DNA of 64,000 bases from positions 90,787 to 154,786 of the forward strand of contig NZ_APNL01000009.1 in NCBI RefSeq assembly GCF_040361435.1, written 5' to 3'. A model generated the notes under the pieces. That model searched no databases, was not told the DNA's origin, and was given only the letters and a program-made list of their open reading frames with translations. This DNA comes from Salinisphaera sp002433465 (GTDB lineage Bacteria > Pseudomonadota > Gammaproteobacteria > Nevskiales > Salinisphaeraceae). Of the stretch, positions 1 to 8,747 are shown piece after piece. A program made the translations under genes and the position numbers. Position 1 is the stretch's first letter. Every line of letters begins with the position of its first letter.

Positions 1-1373
1 TCGTCCAGATAGCCCTCTTCCGCCGCGAACAGCGAAGATGCGGTCAGCGCAACCGATAGCGGGTTGTACTGCTTCTGGATCATCAGCTTGGTGACACGCT
101 CACCGTGCTCCAGCTGCTTGCGCGTCGCGTCGTCGAGGTCCGAGGCGAACTGCGCGAAGGCCGCGAGTTCGCGGTACTGCGCCAGCGCCAGGCGGATACC
201 GCCACCGAGCTTCTTGATGATCTTGGTCTGGGCCGAACCACCCACACGCGACACCGACAGGCCGGCATTCACCGCCGGACGCGTGCCGGAGTTGAACATA
301 TCCGTTTCCAGATAGATCTGGCCGTCGGTGATCGAGATCACGTTGGTCGGCACGAACGCGGACACGTCGCCGGCCTGGGTTTCGATGATCGGCAGCGCGG
401 TCAGCGAACCGGTCTGGCCCTTGACCTTGCCGCCGGTCAGCTCTTCCACGTAATCGGCGTTGATACGCGAAGCGCGTTCCAGCAACCGTGAATGCAGATA
501 GAACACGTCACCCGGATAGGCTTCACGCCCCGGCGGACGACGCAGCAGCAGCGAGATCTGGCGATAGGCGACGGCCTGCTTGGACAGATCGTCGTACACG
601 ATCAGCGCGTCTTCGCCCTTGTCGCGGAAGAACTCGCCCATCGAGCAGCCGGCATAGGGCGCGATGTACTGCAGCGCCGGCGAAATCGCGGCGCCGGCCG
701 CGACCACGATGGTGTGATCCATCGCGCCTTCCTGCTCGAGCTTGCGCACGACGTTGGCGATCGAGCTGTTCTTCTGCCCGATGGCCACGTAGATGCACTT
801 AATGCCCGTGTTCTTCTGATTGATGATGGCGTCGATCGCGATCGCGGTCTTGCCGATCTGGCGGTCGCCAATGATCAGCTCACGCTGGCCGCGGCCGATC
901 GGGATCATTGCGTCGATCGACTTGAGGCCGGTCTGGACCGGCTCGTCGACGGACTGACGCTCGATCACGCCCGGGGCGACTTTCTCGATCGGCGACGTCT
1001 GGGTGGTGCCCAGCTCGCCCTTGCCGTCGATCGGGTTGCCCAGCGGGTCGACCACGCGCCCGAGCAGCTCGTCGCCCACCGGCACTTCGAGGATTCGACC
1101 GGTCGTCTTGACTTCGCAGCCTTCGGAGATATGGGTGTACTCACCCATAAGCACCGCGCCCACCGAATCCCGCTCGAGGTTGAGCGCGATACCGTAGGTG
1201 CCGCCGGGGAATTCGAGCATCTCGCCCTGCATCGCATCGGCCAGGCCGTGAATTTTTGCGATGCCGTCGGCCAGGCTCACCAGCGTGCCGACATTGCGGG
1301 ACTCGGTCACGGAATCGAAGTTTTCGATCCGTTTCTTGATCAGGTCTGAAATTTCCGACGGATTGAGTTGCAT
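1..1373 (-). CDS. atpA: ATP synthase F1 subunit alpha (partial, 3' end outside window)
   Basis: Regulatory and nucleotide-binding alpha subunit of the F1 sector, on the cytoplasmic face of the inner membrane. The frame is open from an ATG at 1373 to the left edge, giving 457 codons of an expected ~513. The first residues, MQLNPSEISDLIKKRI, are typical of the family. A Walker A motif GDRQIGKT lies at residues 169-176, the same positions as in E. coli, although the usual GDRQTGKT carries Ile here in place of the first Thr. It is the last gene visible of the atp operon; atpG, atpD and atpC would be expected beyond coordinate 1. Confidence 0.97.
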   Translation of the reverse strand, partial: MQLNPSEISDLIKKRIENFDSVTESRNVGTLVSLADGIAKIHGLADAMQGEMLEFPGGTYGIALNLERDSVGAVLMGEYTHISEGCEVKTTGRILEVPVGDELLGRVVDPLGNPIDGKGELGTTQTSPIEKVAPGVIERQSVDEPVQTGLKSIDAMIPIGRGQRELIIGDRQIGKTAIAIDAIINQKNTGIKCIYVAIGQKNSSIANVVRKLEQEGAMDHTIVVAAGAAISPALQYIAPYAGCSMGEFFRDKGEDALIVYDDLSKQAVAYRQISLLLRRPPGREAYPGDVFYLHSRLLERASRINADYVEELTGGKVKGQTGSLTALPIIETQAGDVSAFVPTNVISITDGQIYLETDMFNSGTRPAVNAGLSVSRVGGSAQTKIIKKLGGGIRLALAQYRELAAFAQFASDLDDATRKQLEHGERVTKLMIQKQYNPLSVALTASSLFAAEEGYLD

Positions 1374-1443
1374 TGACCTTATTCCTCTGTATCCATGTCG
1401 CTGCGGCGAGCTGCCGCCAGCGGATGATCGCTTGTGGGCCGGA

Positions 1444-1980
1444 CTATTGCGCGAGCGACTGGCGCATGCGCTCAAGCTGTGCGCGCAACGAACCGTCGAT
1501 CACCAGATCGCCAGCGCGGATAATCGCGCCGCCGATCACGTCTTCATCCTGTTCGAACGTCAGCGAAACGTTGCGGGCAAGCCGCTTTTCCAGCGACTTG
1601 ACCAGCGCCGCACGCTGCTCTTCGGAGAACTCGACGGCCGAGGTGACACTGACGTCCACCCGGTTCTCGGCCTCGGCCTTGCGCTGCTCGTAGAGTGACG
1701 CAATCACCGGCGCGAGGCCCAGCCGCCCGTTGTCGACGAGCAGCCGAACGAAGTTCCAACTGGCTTCATCCATATCGTCTCCGCCGATCTCGACAACCAG
1801 CTCGACCAGTCGACTATCGCTGATCTCGGGGTTGTCCAGAAGCAACGCCACGTCCGGGTTGGACACGATGGCCGAAAGCGCTTCGAGCGCCCGCGACCAC
1901 TCGCCCAGCCGGCCGTTGGATTCGGCGAGCTCGAACACGGCCTCGGCATAGGGCCGTGCCAGTGTTTGCGTCTCTGCCAT
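1444..1980 (-). CDS. atpH: ATP synthase F1 subunit delta
   Basis: 178-aa OSCP/delta subunit, part of the peripheral stalk joining F1 to the b subunits. The N-terminus (MAETQTLARPYAEAVFELA) has the family's RPYAxAxFExA pattern. The C-terminus carries the conserved GGAIIRAGDLVIDGSLR segment, which in homologues contacts subunit b. It starts 2 nt after the atpF stop and ends 70 nt before atpA, so the three are co-transcribed. Length is normal. Confidence 0.96.
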   Translation of the reverse strand: MAETQTLARPYAEAVFELAESNGRLGEWSRALEALSAIVSNPDVALLLDNPEISDSRLVELVVEIGGDDMDEASWNFVRLLVDNGRLGLAPVIASLYEQRKAEAENRVDVSVTSAVEFSEEQRAALVKSLEKRLARNVSLTFEQDEDVIGGAIIRAGDLVIDGSLRAQLERMRQSLAQ

Positions 1981-1982
1981 GG

Positions 1983-2456
1983 CTAACGAATCTCCGCGAC
2001 GAGGTCGTCGATGATGTCATTGTGCGCCTTGGCGTCGATCTCGCGCTTGAGAATGCGCTCGGCGCCCACGACGGCCAGTGCGCCGACCTCGCGGCGTAGA
2101 TCTTCCTTCGCGGAGACTACGGCCTGGTCGACTTCCTCACGCGCCGCGGTCACGATGCGCTCGCCTTCGGCACGCGCATCTTCACGGGCACGCTCGAGTG
2201 TGTCGTCGGCCTGGCGCTGCGCATTGGTCAGGATTTCCTGCGCCTGCGTACGCGCCTTGGCGACCATATCCTCGGCCTTGGCCGTGGCCTCGTTCAGCTC
2301 ACGAACGCCGCGCTCGGCGGCCGCGAGACCTTCGCTGATCCGCTTCTGACGATCACGCATGGCCTGCATGATCGGCGGCCATACGAACTTCATGGTGAAC
2401 CAGACGAAGACCGCGAAGACGATCATCTGGGCCAGCAGTGTGGCATTGATGCTCAT
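1983..2456 (-). CDS. atpF: ATP synthase Fo subunit b
   Basis: 157-aa peripheral-stalk subunit. One N-terminal membrane helix (about residues 5-27, MSINATLLAQMIVFAVFVWF) is followed by a long charged alanine-rich coiled coil. The family's FVWPPIMQAMRDRQKRI motif sits just after the membrane helix. It lies between atpE and atpH in the standard atpIBEFHAGDC order. Confidence 0.97.
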   Translation of the reverse strand: MSINATLLAQMIVFAVFVWFTMKFVWPPIMQAMRDRQKRISEGLAAAERGVRELNEATAKAEDMVAKARTQAQEILTNAQRQADDTLERAREDARAEGERIVTAAREEVDQAVVSAKEDLRREVGALAVVGAERILKREIDAKAHNDIIDDLVAEIR

Positions 2457-2509
2457 GGGTTATCCCTGGCTTGCGTAACTCGAGTTAAGCGACGTGGCGA
2501 ACCCGGTGT

Positions 2510-2788
2510 TTAGCCGCCTGCGGACTGTACGGCCGCCACGAACGGGTTGGCGAACATCAAGAACAGGGCGATACCCACGCCGATCATCGACACGGCGTCA
2601 AGCAGGCCGGCGATAAGAAACATACGGCCGGTCAGCATCGGGGCCATTTCCGGCTGGCGGGCCAGACCTTCGAGGAATTTGCCGCCGAGCAGGGCGAAAC
2701 CGAGTGCGGTGCCGATGGCACCAAGGCCGATGAGGATCGCGACCGCGATCACGGTCATGCCCTGAACGTCTGCAATGGCTTGTTCCAT
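2510..2788 (-). CDS. atpE: ATP synthase Fo subunit c
   Basis: 92-aa proteolipid with two membrane helices joined by the polar ARQPE loop (residues 43-47), which faces F1. The ion-carrying acid is D64 in the segment GLLDAVSMIGVG. The site has Asp followed by Ala and lacks the Gln...Glu-Ser/Thr signature of Na+-dependent rings, so I infer a proton-driven ring even though the organism looks salt-adapted. Length is somewhat longer than the E. coli 79 aa because of N- and C-terminal tails. Confidence 0.97.
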   Translation of the reverse strand: MEQAIADVQGMTVIAVAILIGLGAIGTALGFALLGGKFLEGLARQPEMAPMLTGRMFLIAGLLDAVSMIGVGIALFLMFANPFVAAVQSAGG

Positions 2789-2838
2789 TTTCTACTCTCC
2801 AGTTTACGAGTCAGTCAGTGGTTGGTGGTGTCGATCGA

Positions 2839-3681
2839 TCAGTGGTCGTCCTGAACCATGCTCAGATAAACAATGGTCAGCATGCCGAAGATATACGCCT
2901 GCAGCGTGATCACGAGAATATGAAAAATTGCCCAGCCCAGGCCAAGCAGGATCTGCAGGATAAACATGGGAACGGCCAGCAGACTCGCCCCGGCGCCCAG
3001 CGTGAACACGGCGATCAGAATAAAGATCAGCTCGCCCGCGTAAAGGTTGCCGAACAGACGCAGCGACAGCGAAACGGGCTTGGCCACGGTTTCAACCACG
3101 AACAACACGAAGTTGAACGGCGCCAGCCACTTGCCGAACGGATGCGTCAGGGTTTCCTTGAGAAAACCCATGCCGCCCTTGGCCTTGATGCCGTAGACGA
3201 TCATCAGCAGGAACACCGACAACGACAGACCGAAGGTGATGTTCAGATCGGTCGTGGGCACGACCTTGAGATAATCGATGCCCGCCGCATGGGCGGCTGC
3301 GGGCAGCGCATCGACCGGAATCAGGTCCATGAAGTTCATCAGGAACACCCACACGAAGATCGTCATCGCCAGCGGCGCGATCAGCGTGGAGTTGCCGTGA
3401 TAAATGTCACGCACCTGCGTGTCGGTAAAGTCGTGGACCATTTCCACGAACGTCTGCAGCTTGCCCGGCTCGCTGGCCGTGACCTTCTTGGCGACCATGC
3501 GAAAGACGGCCAGGAAAAACACACCGAGCACAACAGAAAAGAACAGACTGTCGAGATTCAGCACCCAGAAGCCACTGATGTTGCCGCCGACTTCCATGGT
3601 GGACAGGTCGAGCTGCAGATTCGACAGATGGTGCTGGATGTACTGGTTAGCGGTGTTACCGCCTTCTTCGGCGCTGGCCAT
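2839..3681 (-). CDS. atpB: ATP synthase Fo subunit a
   Basis: 280-aa integral membrane subunit that forms the proton half-channels against the c-ring. It is recognised by SLSLRLFGNLYAGELIFILI near the C-terminus, which contains the essential stator Arg, and by several hydrophobic helices. The N-terminus is a soluble amphipathic segment containing HHLSNLQLDL. It follows atpI by about 50 nt and precedes atpE by 50 nt. Confidence 0.97.
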   Translation of the reverse strand: MASAEEGGNTANQYIQHHLSNLQLDLSTMEVGGNISGFWVLNLDSLFFSVVLGVFFLAVFRMVAKKVTASEPGKLQTFVEMVHDFTDTQVRDIYHGNSTLIAPLAMTIFVWVFLMNFMDLIPVDALPAAAHAAGIDYLKVVPTTDLNITFGLSLSVFLLMIVYGIKAKGGMGFLKETLTHPFGKWLAPFNFVLFVVETVAKPVSLSLRLFGNLYAGELIFILIAVFTLGAGASLLAVPMFILQILLGLGWAIFHILVITLQAYIFGMLTIVYLSMVQDDH

Positions 3682-3733
3682 ATGGAGTTGTCCTCGTTCA
3701 AGCCGTCGTCGAACTGCCCACCTTCGGCGGCAG

Positions 3734-4126
3734 CTAGCGCGTCAAAACTAAGGCGAGCCAGTAACAAGCTTGGCAAGCCACGTATGTCGCCAGCAGCGAT
3801 AAAAACTGCTGACCAAATAAAAGGGCTGCCGTCACGAACAGCCCCACAGTCAATCCTAATTTTCCCAGCTCACCCCAATAAAAGGCGCGAGCCATGGCCG
3901 GTGCGTCCACCTGCCTGCGGCGCGGCAGCAACCACAGCGCCATCCACAGGCCCGGCAAAACAGCCACGACCACACCAAACAGCGCGGCCTTGGCCGACGC
4001 CGGCCCCGTCGCGGCGCCAAACATGGCAGCCACCAACAGGCCCATTGTGAGTTGCGTGCCCAACACCACCCAAGCAAGGCGCATGTTGCGCGGACGTGGT
4101 CGGGATATCACTTGAGAACCCCCCAC
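3734..4126 (-). CDS. atpI: ATP synthase subunit I (AtpI)
   Basis: Small hydrophobic protein of up to 130 aa with four predicted membrane helices, in the atpI position between parB and atpB. AtpI helps assemble the c-ring and has been linked to Mg2+ handling; sequence conservation is low, so the call rests on position and topology. The start is uncertain: GTG at 4126, GTG at 4111 and ATG at 4084 are all possible, and a G-rich stretch just upstream of 4111 could serve as a ribosome site. Confidence 0.85.
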   Translation of the reverse strand: MGGSQVISRPRPRNMRLAWVVLGTQLTMGLLVAAMFGAATGPASAKAALFGVVVAVLPGLWMALWLLPRRRQVDAPAMARAFYWGELGKLGLTVGLFVTAALLFGQQFLSLLATYVACQACYWLALVLTR

Positions 4127-4265
4127 CGCGGCCCCGGACGGACACGCGAATCACTCGCGGCGCGCCCAACGCTCGGCGGACTATAGACAAAGCGAAATGG
4201 AAGGTCAATCGCGCCGAAAACGCCTGTTATTTACAACAAAATGCGATCAGCACGCAGTGCAACCG

Positions 4266-5114
4266 CTACTTCAGACGATCGAGCAGATTATCGAGCTCGC
4301 CCGCATTGGGATAGTCGATCACCACCCGGGCACGCCCGCCGCGTTGCGAGCGCACGGTGACTTTCGCCCCCAGCGTTTCGCCCAGCTCGTGCTCGAAGCG
4401 CACCAGTCGATTGCTTTGCCGCGGCGCGCTTTCGGCGCCTTTCTCTGCCATGGCTGAGGCCACCAGGGCTTCGGTCTGGCGCACGGTCAGCTGGCGTGCT
4501 GCCACCCGCGCGGCGAGATCGGCCTGCAGGGCGCTCGGCGCGCCCAGCAAGGCCCGTGCATGGCCCATCTGGATATCGCCGGCGCGCAGCAGCGCCTGGG
4601 CTTCGGGCACCAGCTCGGCCAGCCGCAGCAGGTTGGACACGCTTGCCCTGGAGCGCCCGACGGCCTCGGCACAGGCGGCATGGGTCATGCCGCATTCCTC
4701 GATCAGCCGGCGCAGCGCGGCGGCTTCCTCGAGCGGGTTGAGGTCTTCGCGCTGGATGTTTTCGATAAGCGCGACGGCCATGGCAGCCTCGTCGGCCATG
4801 GGGCGCACCACCGCCGGCACGGTGGCAAGCCCCGCCAGACGCGCCGCTCGCCAGCGCCGCTCGCCGGCAACGATCTCGTAGCCGCCGTCGGCGTCGCGCA
4901 CCACCAGCGGCTGCACCACGCCCTGTGTCCGTATCGACTGCGCCAGGGCTTCCAGCGCCTCCGCGTCCATGTCGCGACGGGGCTGATAGCGCCCGGGGCG
5001 CAGGGCATCGAGCTCGAGCTCAACGAGTTCGCTGCCGGTTTCCGGCGTGTCGTCGAAATCGTTGGAAAGCAGCGATTCGAGACCGCGCCCCAGTCCGCGT
5101 TTTTTCTGTGCCAT
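4266..5114 (-). CDS. parB: Chromosome partitioning protein ParB
   Basis: 282-aa parS-binding CTPase that loads and slides on the origin region. The N-terminus MAQKKRGLGRGLESLL is typical of chromosomal ParB. The motif GERRWRAA (nucleotide-binding box II) follows, then a helix-turn-helix region (EAVGRSRASVSNLLRLAELV) and a C-terminal dimerisation domain. It starts 27 nt after the parA stop. No parS site (TGTTTCACGTGAAACA-like) was found by eye in the window. Confidence 0.97.
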   Translation of the reverse strand: MAQKKRGLGRGLESLLSNDFDDTPETGSELVELELDALRPGRYQPRRDMDAEALEALAQSIRTQGVVQPLVVRDADGGYEIVAGERRWRAARLAGLATVPAVVRPMADEAAMAVALIENIQREDLNPLEEAAALRRLIEECGMTHAACAEAVGRSRASVSNLLRLAELVPEAQALLRAGDIQMGHARALLGAPSALQADLAARVAARQLTVRQTEALVASAMAEKGAESAPRQSNRLVRFEHELGETLGAKVTVRSQRGGRARVVIDYPNAGELDNLLDRLK

Positions 5115-5141
5115 AGCCCGATCTTGTTTGAGTGATGCGCT

Positions 5142-5987
5142 TTAGCCGGCGTTGCGCCGACGCCGACCGAACAACGACGACACCGCTCGGCGCGCGCCCT
5201 TGCGCGGCGCGTCGATGACTTCGCTGTCGTCGCGTCCGAGAATTTCGGCAGCCAGCTGGCGATAGGCGGTCGCGCCCGATGCCGCGCTATCGTACTGCAT
5301 GATCGGCACCCCGTGGCTGGGCGCTTCGGCCAGGCGCACGTTGCGCGGAATACAGGTTTCGTAAACGGCGCTGCCGAAATAATCGATCAGCTGGGCCGAG
5401 ACGTCCCCGGTCAAGCGGTTGCGCGGGTCGTGCATGGTGCGCAGTACGCCTTCGATGATGAGCTCGGGGTTCATCATCTTGCGCACGCTCTCGATGGTTT
5501 CGAGCAGGTCGGACAGGCCTTCCAGCGCGTAATACTCGCACTGCATGGGAATGATGACCCCACGCGCGGCCGCCAGCGCGTTGACGGTGAGCATGGAAAG
5601 CGCCGGCGGACAGTCGATGATCACATAGTCGAAACTGTCGGAAATTTCGGCCAGCGCCTGCTTGAGCGCAAGGCGGCCGTTCTTGCGATCGCGCAGGCCG
5701 ACCTCGGCCGCGGTCATGTCGCCGTTGGCGCCCAGCAGGAAGAACTGGCCGTCGAGCACCACCTGCAGCGCTTCGGACACGCCCTTGTCGCCCAGCAGAA
5801 AATCACAGACGGTGGCCTCGAGCGCGTTCTTGTCCACGCCCACGCCCATGGTGGCGTTGCCTTGGGCATCTATATCCACAAGCAGCACGCGCTGCTCGGC
5901 CTCGGCCAGCGCAGCCGCGAGATTGATGCTAGTCGTCGTCTTGCCGACGCCGCCTTTCTGGTTGGCAATGGCGATGATGTTGCTCAT
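5142..5987 (-). CDS. parA: Chromosome partitioning ATPase ParA (Soj family)
   Basis: 281-aa deviant Walker ATPase that partners ParB in origin segregation. The deviant Walker A KGGVGKTT lies at residues 11-18, followed by SINLAAALAEAEQRVLLVD. A Walker B-like segment, FDYVIIDCPPALSMLTVNAL, follows. It lacks the extra N-terminal HTH domain of plasmid ParA proteins, so it is the chromosomal type. It lies between rsmG and parB. Confidence 0.97.
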   Translation of the reverse strand: MSNIIAIANQKGGVGKTTTSINLAAALAEAEQRVLLVDIDAQGNATMGVGVDKNALEATVCDFLLGDKGVSEALQVVLDGQFFLLGANGDMTAAEVGLRDRKNGRLALKQALAEISDSFDYVIIDCPPALSMLTVNALAAARGVIIPMQCEYYALEGLSDLLETIESVRKMMNPELIIEGVLRTMHDPRNRLTGDVSAQLIDYFGSAVYETCIPRNVRLAEAPSHGVPIMQYDSAASGATAYRQLAAEILGRDDSEVIDAPRKGARRAVSSLFGRRRRNAG

Positions 5988-6125
5988 GGCCGCTCAGTCT
6001 AATGGACTCGTGAAGCGCATGTTATGCGCAAGCCGGTTCCAGCGCATGACCTGCGGCCCGACCACACCGTTTCGCGCTGCGGAGCGGGCCGGCGTGATCG
6101 AACGTTGGACACGCTCGCCGGGCGT

Positions 6126-6773
6126 TCAGATCAGCCCCGGCTCCAGAATGGCCAGATGGCGATCCGCCTCGAGGCCGGGCACGCGCAGGGCCACCGTATC
6201 CACATGCCGGAAATCCAGCGGCAAGTCGGCCAGCTCTTCGGCCGGATCGCGGCCTTTCATCAACAGAAATCGCCCGCCCGGCGCAACCAGATGACCCGCC
6301 AGCCGCGCACACTCGCCGGCAGCGGCAAACGCCCGGCAAATGACGGTATCGAATTTGTCGTCGGTTTCCACCGCTTCGACCCGCTCCTGTACCACGATCA
6401 CGTTATCCAGCTCGAGACGCCGGCGCACGTGGCGCAAAAACGCGGCCTTCTTGCGGTTGGATTCGACCAGGGTGATGGTCATGCGTGGCCGGGTGATCGC
6501 AATGACCAGCCCCGGCAGCCCCGGGCCGCTGCCGATATCGGCCACCGACGCGCCGGAAACGAAATCCAGCACCGCCAGGCTGTCGAGCAGATGCCGCGTG
6601 ACCATCGCCAGCGGATCGCGCACCGCGGTGAGATTATAGGTCGCGTTCCATGTCGACAGCTCACGCAGATACGCAATCAGCTGCGCCTGCGGCGAGCGCC
6701 CCACGTCCACGCCGATGTCCTTGATCCCGTCCGCCAGACGCTGTTCGCAGGCGGCCCAATCCGTCATCGCCAT
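6126..6773 (-). CDS. rsmG: 16S rRNA (guanine527-N7)-methyltransferase RsmG
   Basis: 215-aa SAM-dependent methyltransferase (GidB) that modifies G527 of 16S rRNA. The SAM-binding motif VADIGSGPGLPGLVIAI is present, and YNLTAVRDPLAMVTRHLLDSL is the usual upstream signature. Normally mnmG (gidA) lies directly upstream, but here a carboxyltransferase gene is divergent instead. The parA start is 138 nt downstream. Confidence 0.96.
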   Translation of the reverse strand: MAMTDWAACEQRLADGIKDIGVDVGRSPQAQLIAYLRELSTWNATYNLTAVRDPLAMVTRHLLDSLAVLDFVSGASVADIGSGPGLPGLVIAITRPRMTITLVESNRKKAAFLRHVRRRLELDNVIVVQERVEAVETDDKFDTVICRAFAAAGECARLAGHLVAPGGRFLLMKGRDPAEELADLPLDFRHVDTVALRVPGLEADRHLAILEPGLI

Positions 6774-6922
6774 GCTTGCCCCATCGTGGTCCTCCCCAAT
6801 TCAGCCGTTCAGGATAGCGATTTTAGCCGTCCAATTCGTTATCGCGACCGTGTCGCAGGTGCCAAAGACCTGTTTTAGGCTTCATGCTGCCGGATCGCCC
6901 CTCGTTTCAGCCAAGATCGTTC

Positions 6923-8410
6923 ATGACCGATTTCCATACCACTACGCACGATAGCGCCCGCCCCGAGGCGGTGGCCAAGCGCCGTGCGCTGGGCAAACGC
7001 ACCGCCCGCGAAAATATTGCCGACCTGTGCGACGACAACAGCTTTATCGAATATGGCGCGCTGGCCATCGCAGCCCAGCGCAGCCGGCGCGCGCTAGACG
7101 AGCTCAAGCGCGAGACGCCGGCCGACGGGCTGATCAGCGGCGTTGGCCGCGTTAACGGCGATATTTTCGACGGCGCGCACGCACGCTGCGTGGTAATGAG
7201 CTACGACTACACCGTGCTCGCCGGCACCCAGGGCTATCAGAACCATCGCAAGACCGACCGCATGGTCGATATTGCGCGCCGCGAACGCCTGCCGCTGGTT
7301 TTCTTCACCGAAGGCGGCGGTGGCCGCCCCGGCGATACCGACGCCGCGCTGGTGGTCAACTCGGGGCTGGAAGTCACCAGCTTCTACAGCTTCGCCCGGC
7401 TGAGCGGCGAGGTCCCCCTGATTGGCATCAATGCCGGGCGCTGCTTTGCCGGCAACGCCGCCTTTTTCGGCTGCTGCGATATCACCATCGCAACCCGCGA
7501 CGCCAATCTCGGCATGGCCGGCCCGGCCATGATCGCAGGCGGTGGCCTGGGCGAATACGCGCCCGAGGATATCGGCCCGGCCGAGCAGCAGGCCGCGATC
7601 GGGGTCGTCGATATCGTGGTCGCCGACGAAGTCGAGGCCGTGGCCACGGCCAAGCGCTGCCTGGCGTATTTTCAGGGCGCGATCGCCGACTTTGCGGCAC
7701 CGGACAGCGCCCGGCTTGCCGAGCTCATGCCCGCCAACCGGCGCATGACCTACGACGTGCGCCGCATCGTCGCCGCACTCGCCGATATCGACTCGATGAC
7801 CGAACTGGGTGCAGCCCATGCCCCCAACCTCGTAACCGCCTTCATCCGCATCGAGGGCAGACCCCTGGGCGTCATCGCCAACAACCCGCGCAGCCTGGCC
7901 GGCGCGATCGACAGCGCGGCAGCACGCAAGGCCGCCGATTTCATGCGCCTGTGCGACACCCACGGCATTGCGCTGCTCACGCTCTGCGATACGCCGGGCA
8001 TCATGGTCGGCCCCGAGGCCGAGAAGACCGGCACGGTCGCGCACGCGTCGCAGCTGTTCATCGCCGGCGCCAAAGTGCAGGTGCCCTGGTATGGCATCGT
8101 GCTGCGCAAAGCCTACGGACTGGGCGCCCAGGCGATGCTCGGCGGCCACCTCAAGCGACCGAACTTCACCGTGGCCTGGCCGCAGGGTGAATTCGGGCCG
8201 ATGGGCGTCGAAGGTGCGGTCACGCTCGGGTTTCGACGCGAGCTCGAAGCCATCGAAGACGAATCCGAGCGCGCCGCCCGCTATCAACAGCTTGTGGATT
8301 CGATGTATGAACAGGGCAAGGCCGAAAACGTGGCCAGCTATTTCGAAATCGACGATGTGATCGACCCGGCCGATTCGCGGCGCTGGTTGGCCGCGGCGCT
8401 CGACACCTAG
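6923..8410 (+). CDS. Acyl-CoA carboxylase carboxyltransferase subunit (PF01039 type)
   Basis: About 495-aa carboxyltransferase with two crotonase-like halves that would move CO2 from biotin to an acyl-CoA. Supporting segments are TEGGGGRPGD in the N-terminal half and LCDTPGIMVGPEAEKTG, then GHLKRPNFTVAWPQGEFG, in the C-terminal half. These resemble propionyl/methylcrotonyl/geranyl-CoA carboxylase beta chains. I chose the ATG at 6923; an in-frame ATG at 6884 would add 13 unlikely residues. No biotin carboxylase or biotin carrier gene is nearby, so the substrate cannot be named. Confidence 0.85.
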   Translation: MTDFHTTTHDSARPEAVAKRRALGKRTARENIADLCDDNSFIEYGALAIAAQRSRRALDELKRETPADGLISGVGRVNGDIFDGAHARCVVMSYDYTVLAGTQGYQNHRKTDRMVDIARRERLPLVFFTEGGGGRPGDTDAALVVNSGLEVTSFYSFARLSGEVPLIGINAGRCFAGNAAFFGCCDITIATRDANLGMAGPAMIAGGGLGEYAPEDIGPAEQQAAIGVVDIVVADEVEAVATAKRCLAYFQGAIADFAAPDSARLAELMPANRRMTYDVRRIVAALADIDSMTELGAAHAPNLVTAFIRIEGRPLGVIANNPRSLAGAIDSAAARKAADFMRLCDTHGIALLTLCDTPGIMVGPEAEKTGTVAHASQLFIAGAKVQVPWYGIVLRKAYGLGAQAMLGGHLKRPNFTVAWPQGEFGPMGVEGAVTLGFRRELEAIEDESERAARYQQLVDSMYEQGKAENVASYFEIDDVIDPADSRRWLAAALDT

Positions 8411-8747
8411 CCACGGCTAGAATTCTGGCTCCGCGAACGAACGCGGATCAAGTCTCGGACCGGCTCTTGCGCCGGGGCAAGCCTGCGTTGCATTCACGTT
8501 CGTGTGTCGGGCTTTTTAAAGACAGCAATCGCAGATTTCGCAGATGGGTTATCAGCCGCTTAAAGCCCTGGTGGCGTTATGCGGCGATGGTGACAGATAG
8601 CCGCCCGAAGGGCTGGTTTGAATCAATCTGTGCAATCTGCGAAATCTGCGGTTCGCGTCAATGAACGAATCCCTGCACTCTAAGACTTGCCCGAATTCGC
8701 GTTTATCCGCGTTCGTTTGCACACTCGTTTCACGAAATCGAAGCCCG
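8411..8747. other. Intergenic region holding a nested inverted-repeat element
   Basis: 337 nt between the carboxyltransferase and glnS stops (convergent genes). Most of it is the repeat element at 8434-8717 described separately. Short ORFs on either strand here are made of the repeat itself and are not believed. Confidence 0.8.
8434..8717. repeat. CGCAGATT-family nested inverted repeat, copy A (no gene inside)
   Basis: Two perfect inverted pairs are nested. The outer arm AACGAACGCGGAT (8436-8448) matches ATCCGCGTTCGTT (8705-8717). The inner arm CGCAGATTTCGCAGAT (8530-8545) matches ATCTGCGAAATCTGCG (8635-8650). The right inner arm extends as three 9-nt units, AATCTGTGC, AATCTGCGA and AATCTGCGG. 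The 89-nt core contains a further stem (AGCCC...GGGCT). Related arrays lie at 19209-19374 and 55858-55890. Confidence 0.85.

Noticed and set aside
4127..6922. Replication origin or parS next to parAB and rsmG
   Set aside because: No cluster of DnaA boxes (TTATNCACA) and no TGTTTCACGTGAAACA-like site was found by eye.
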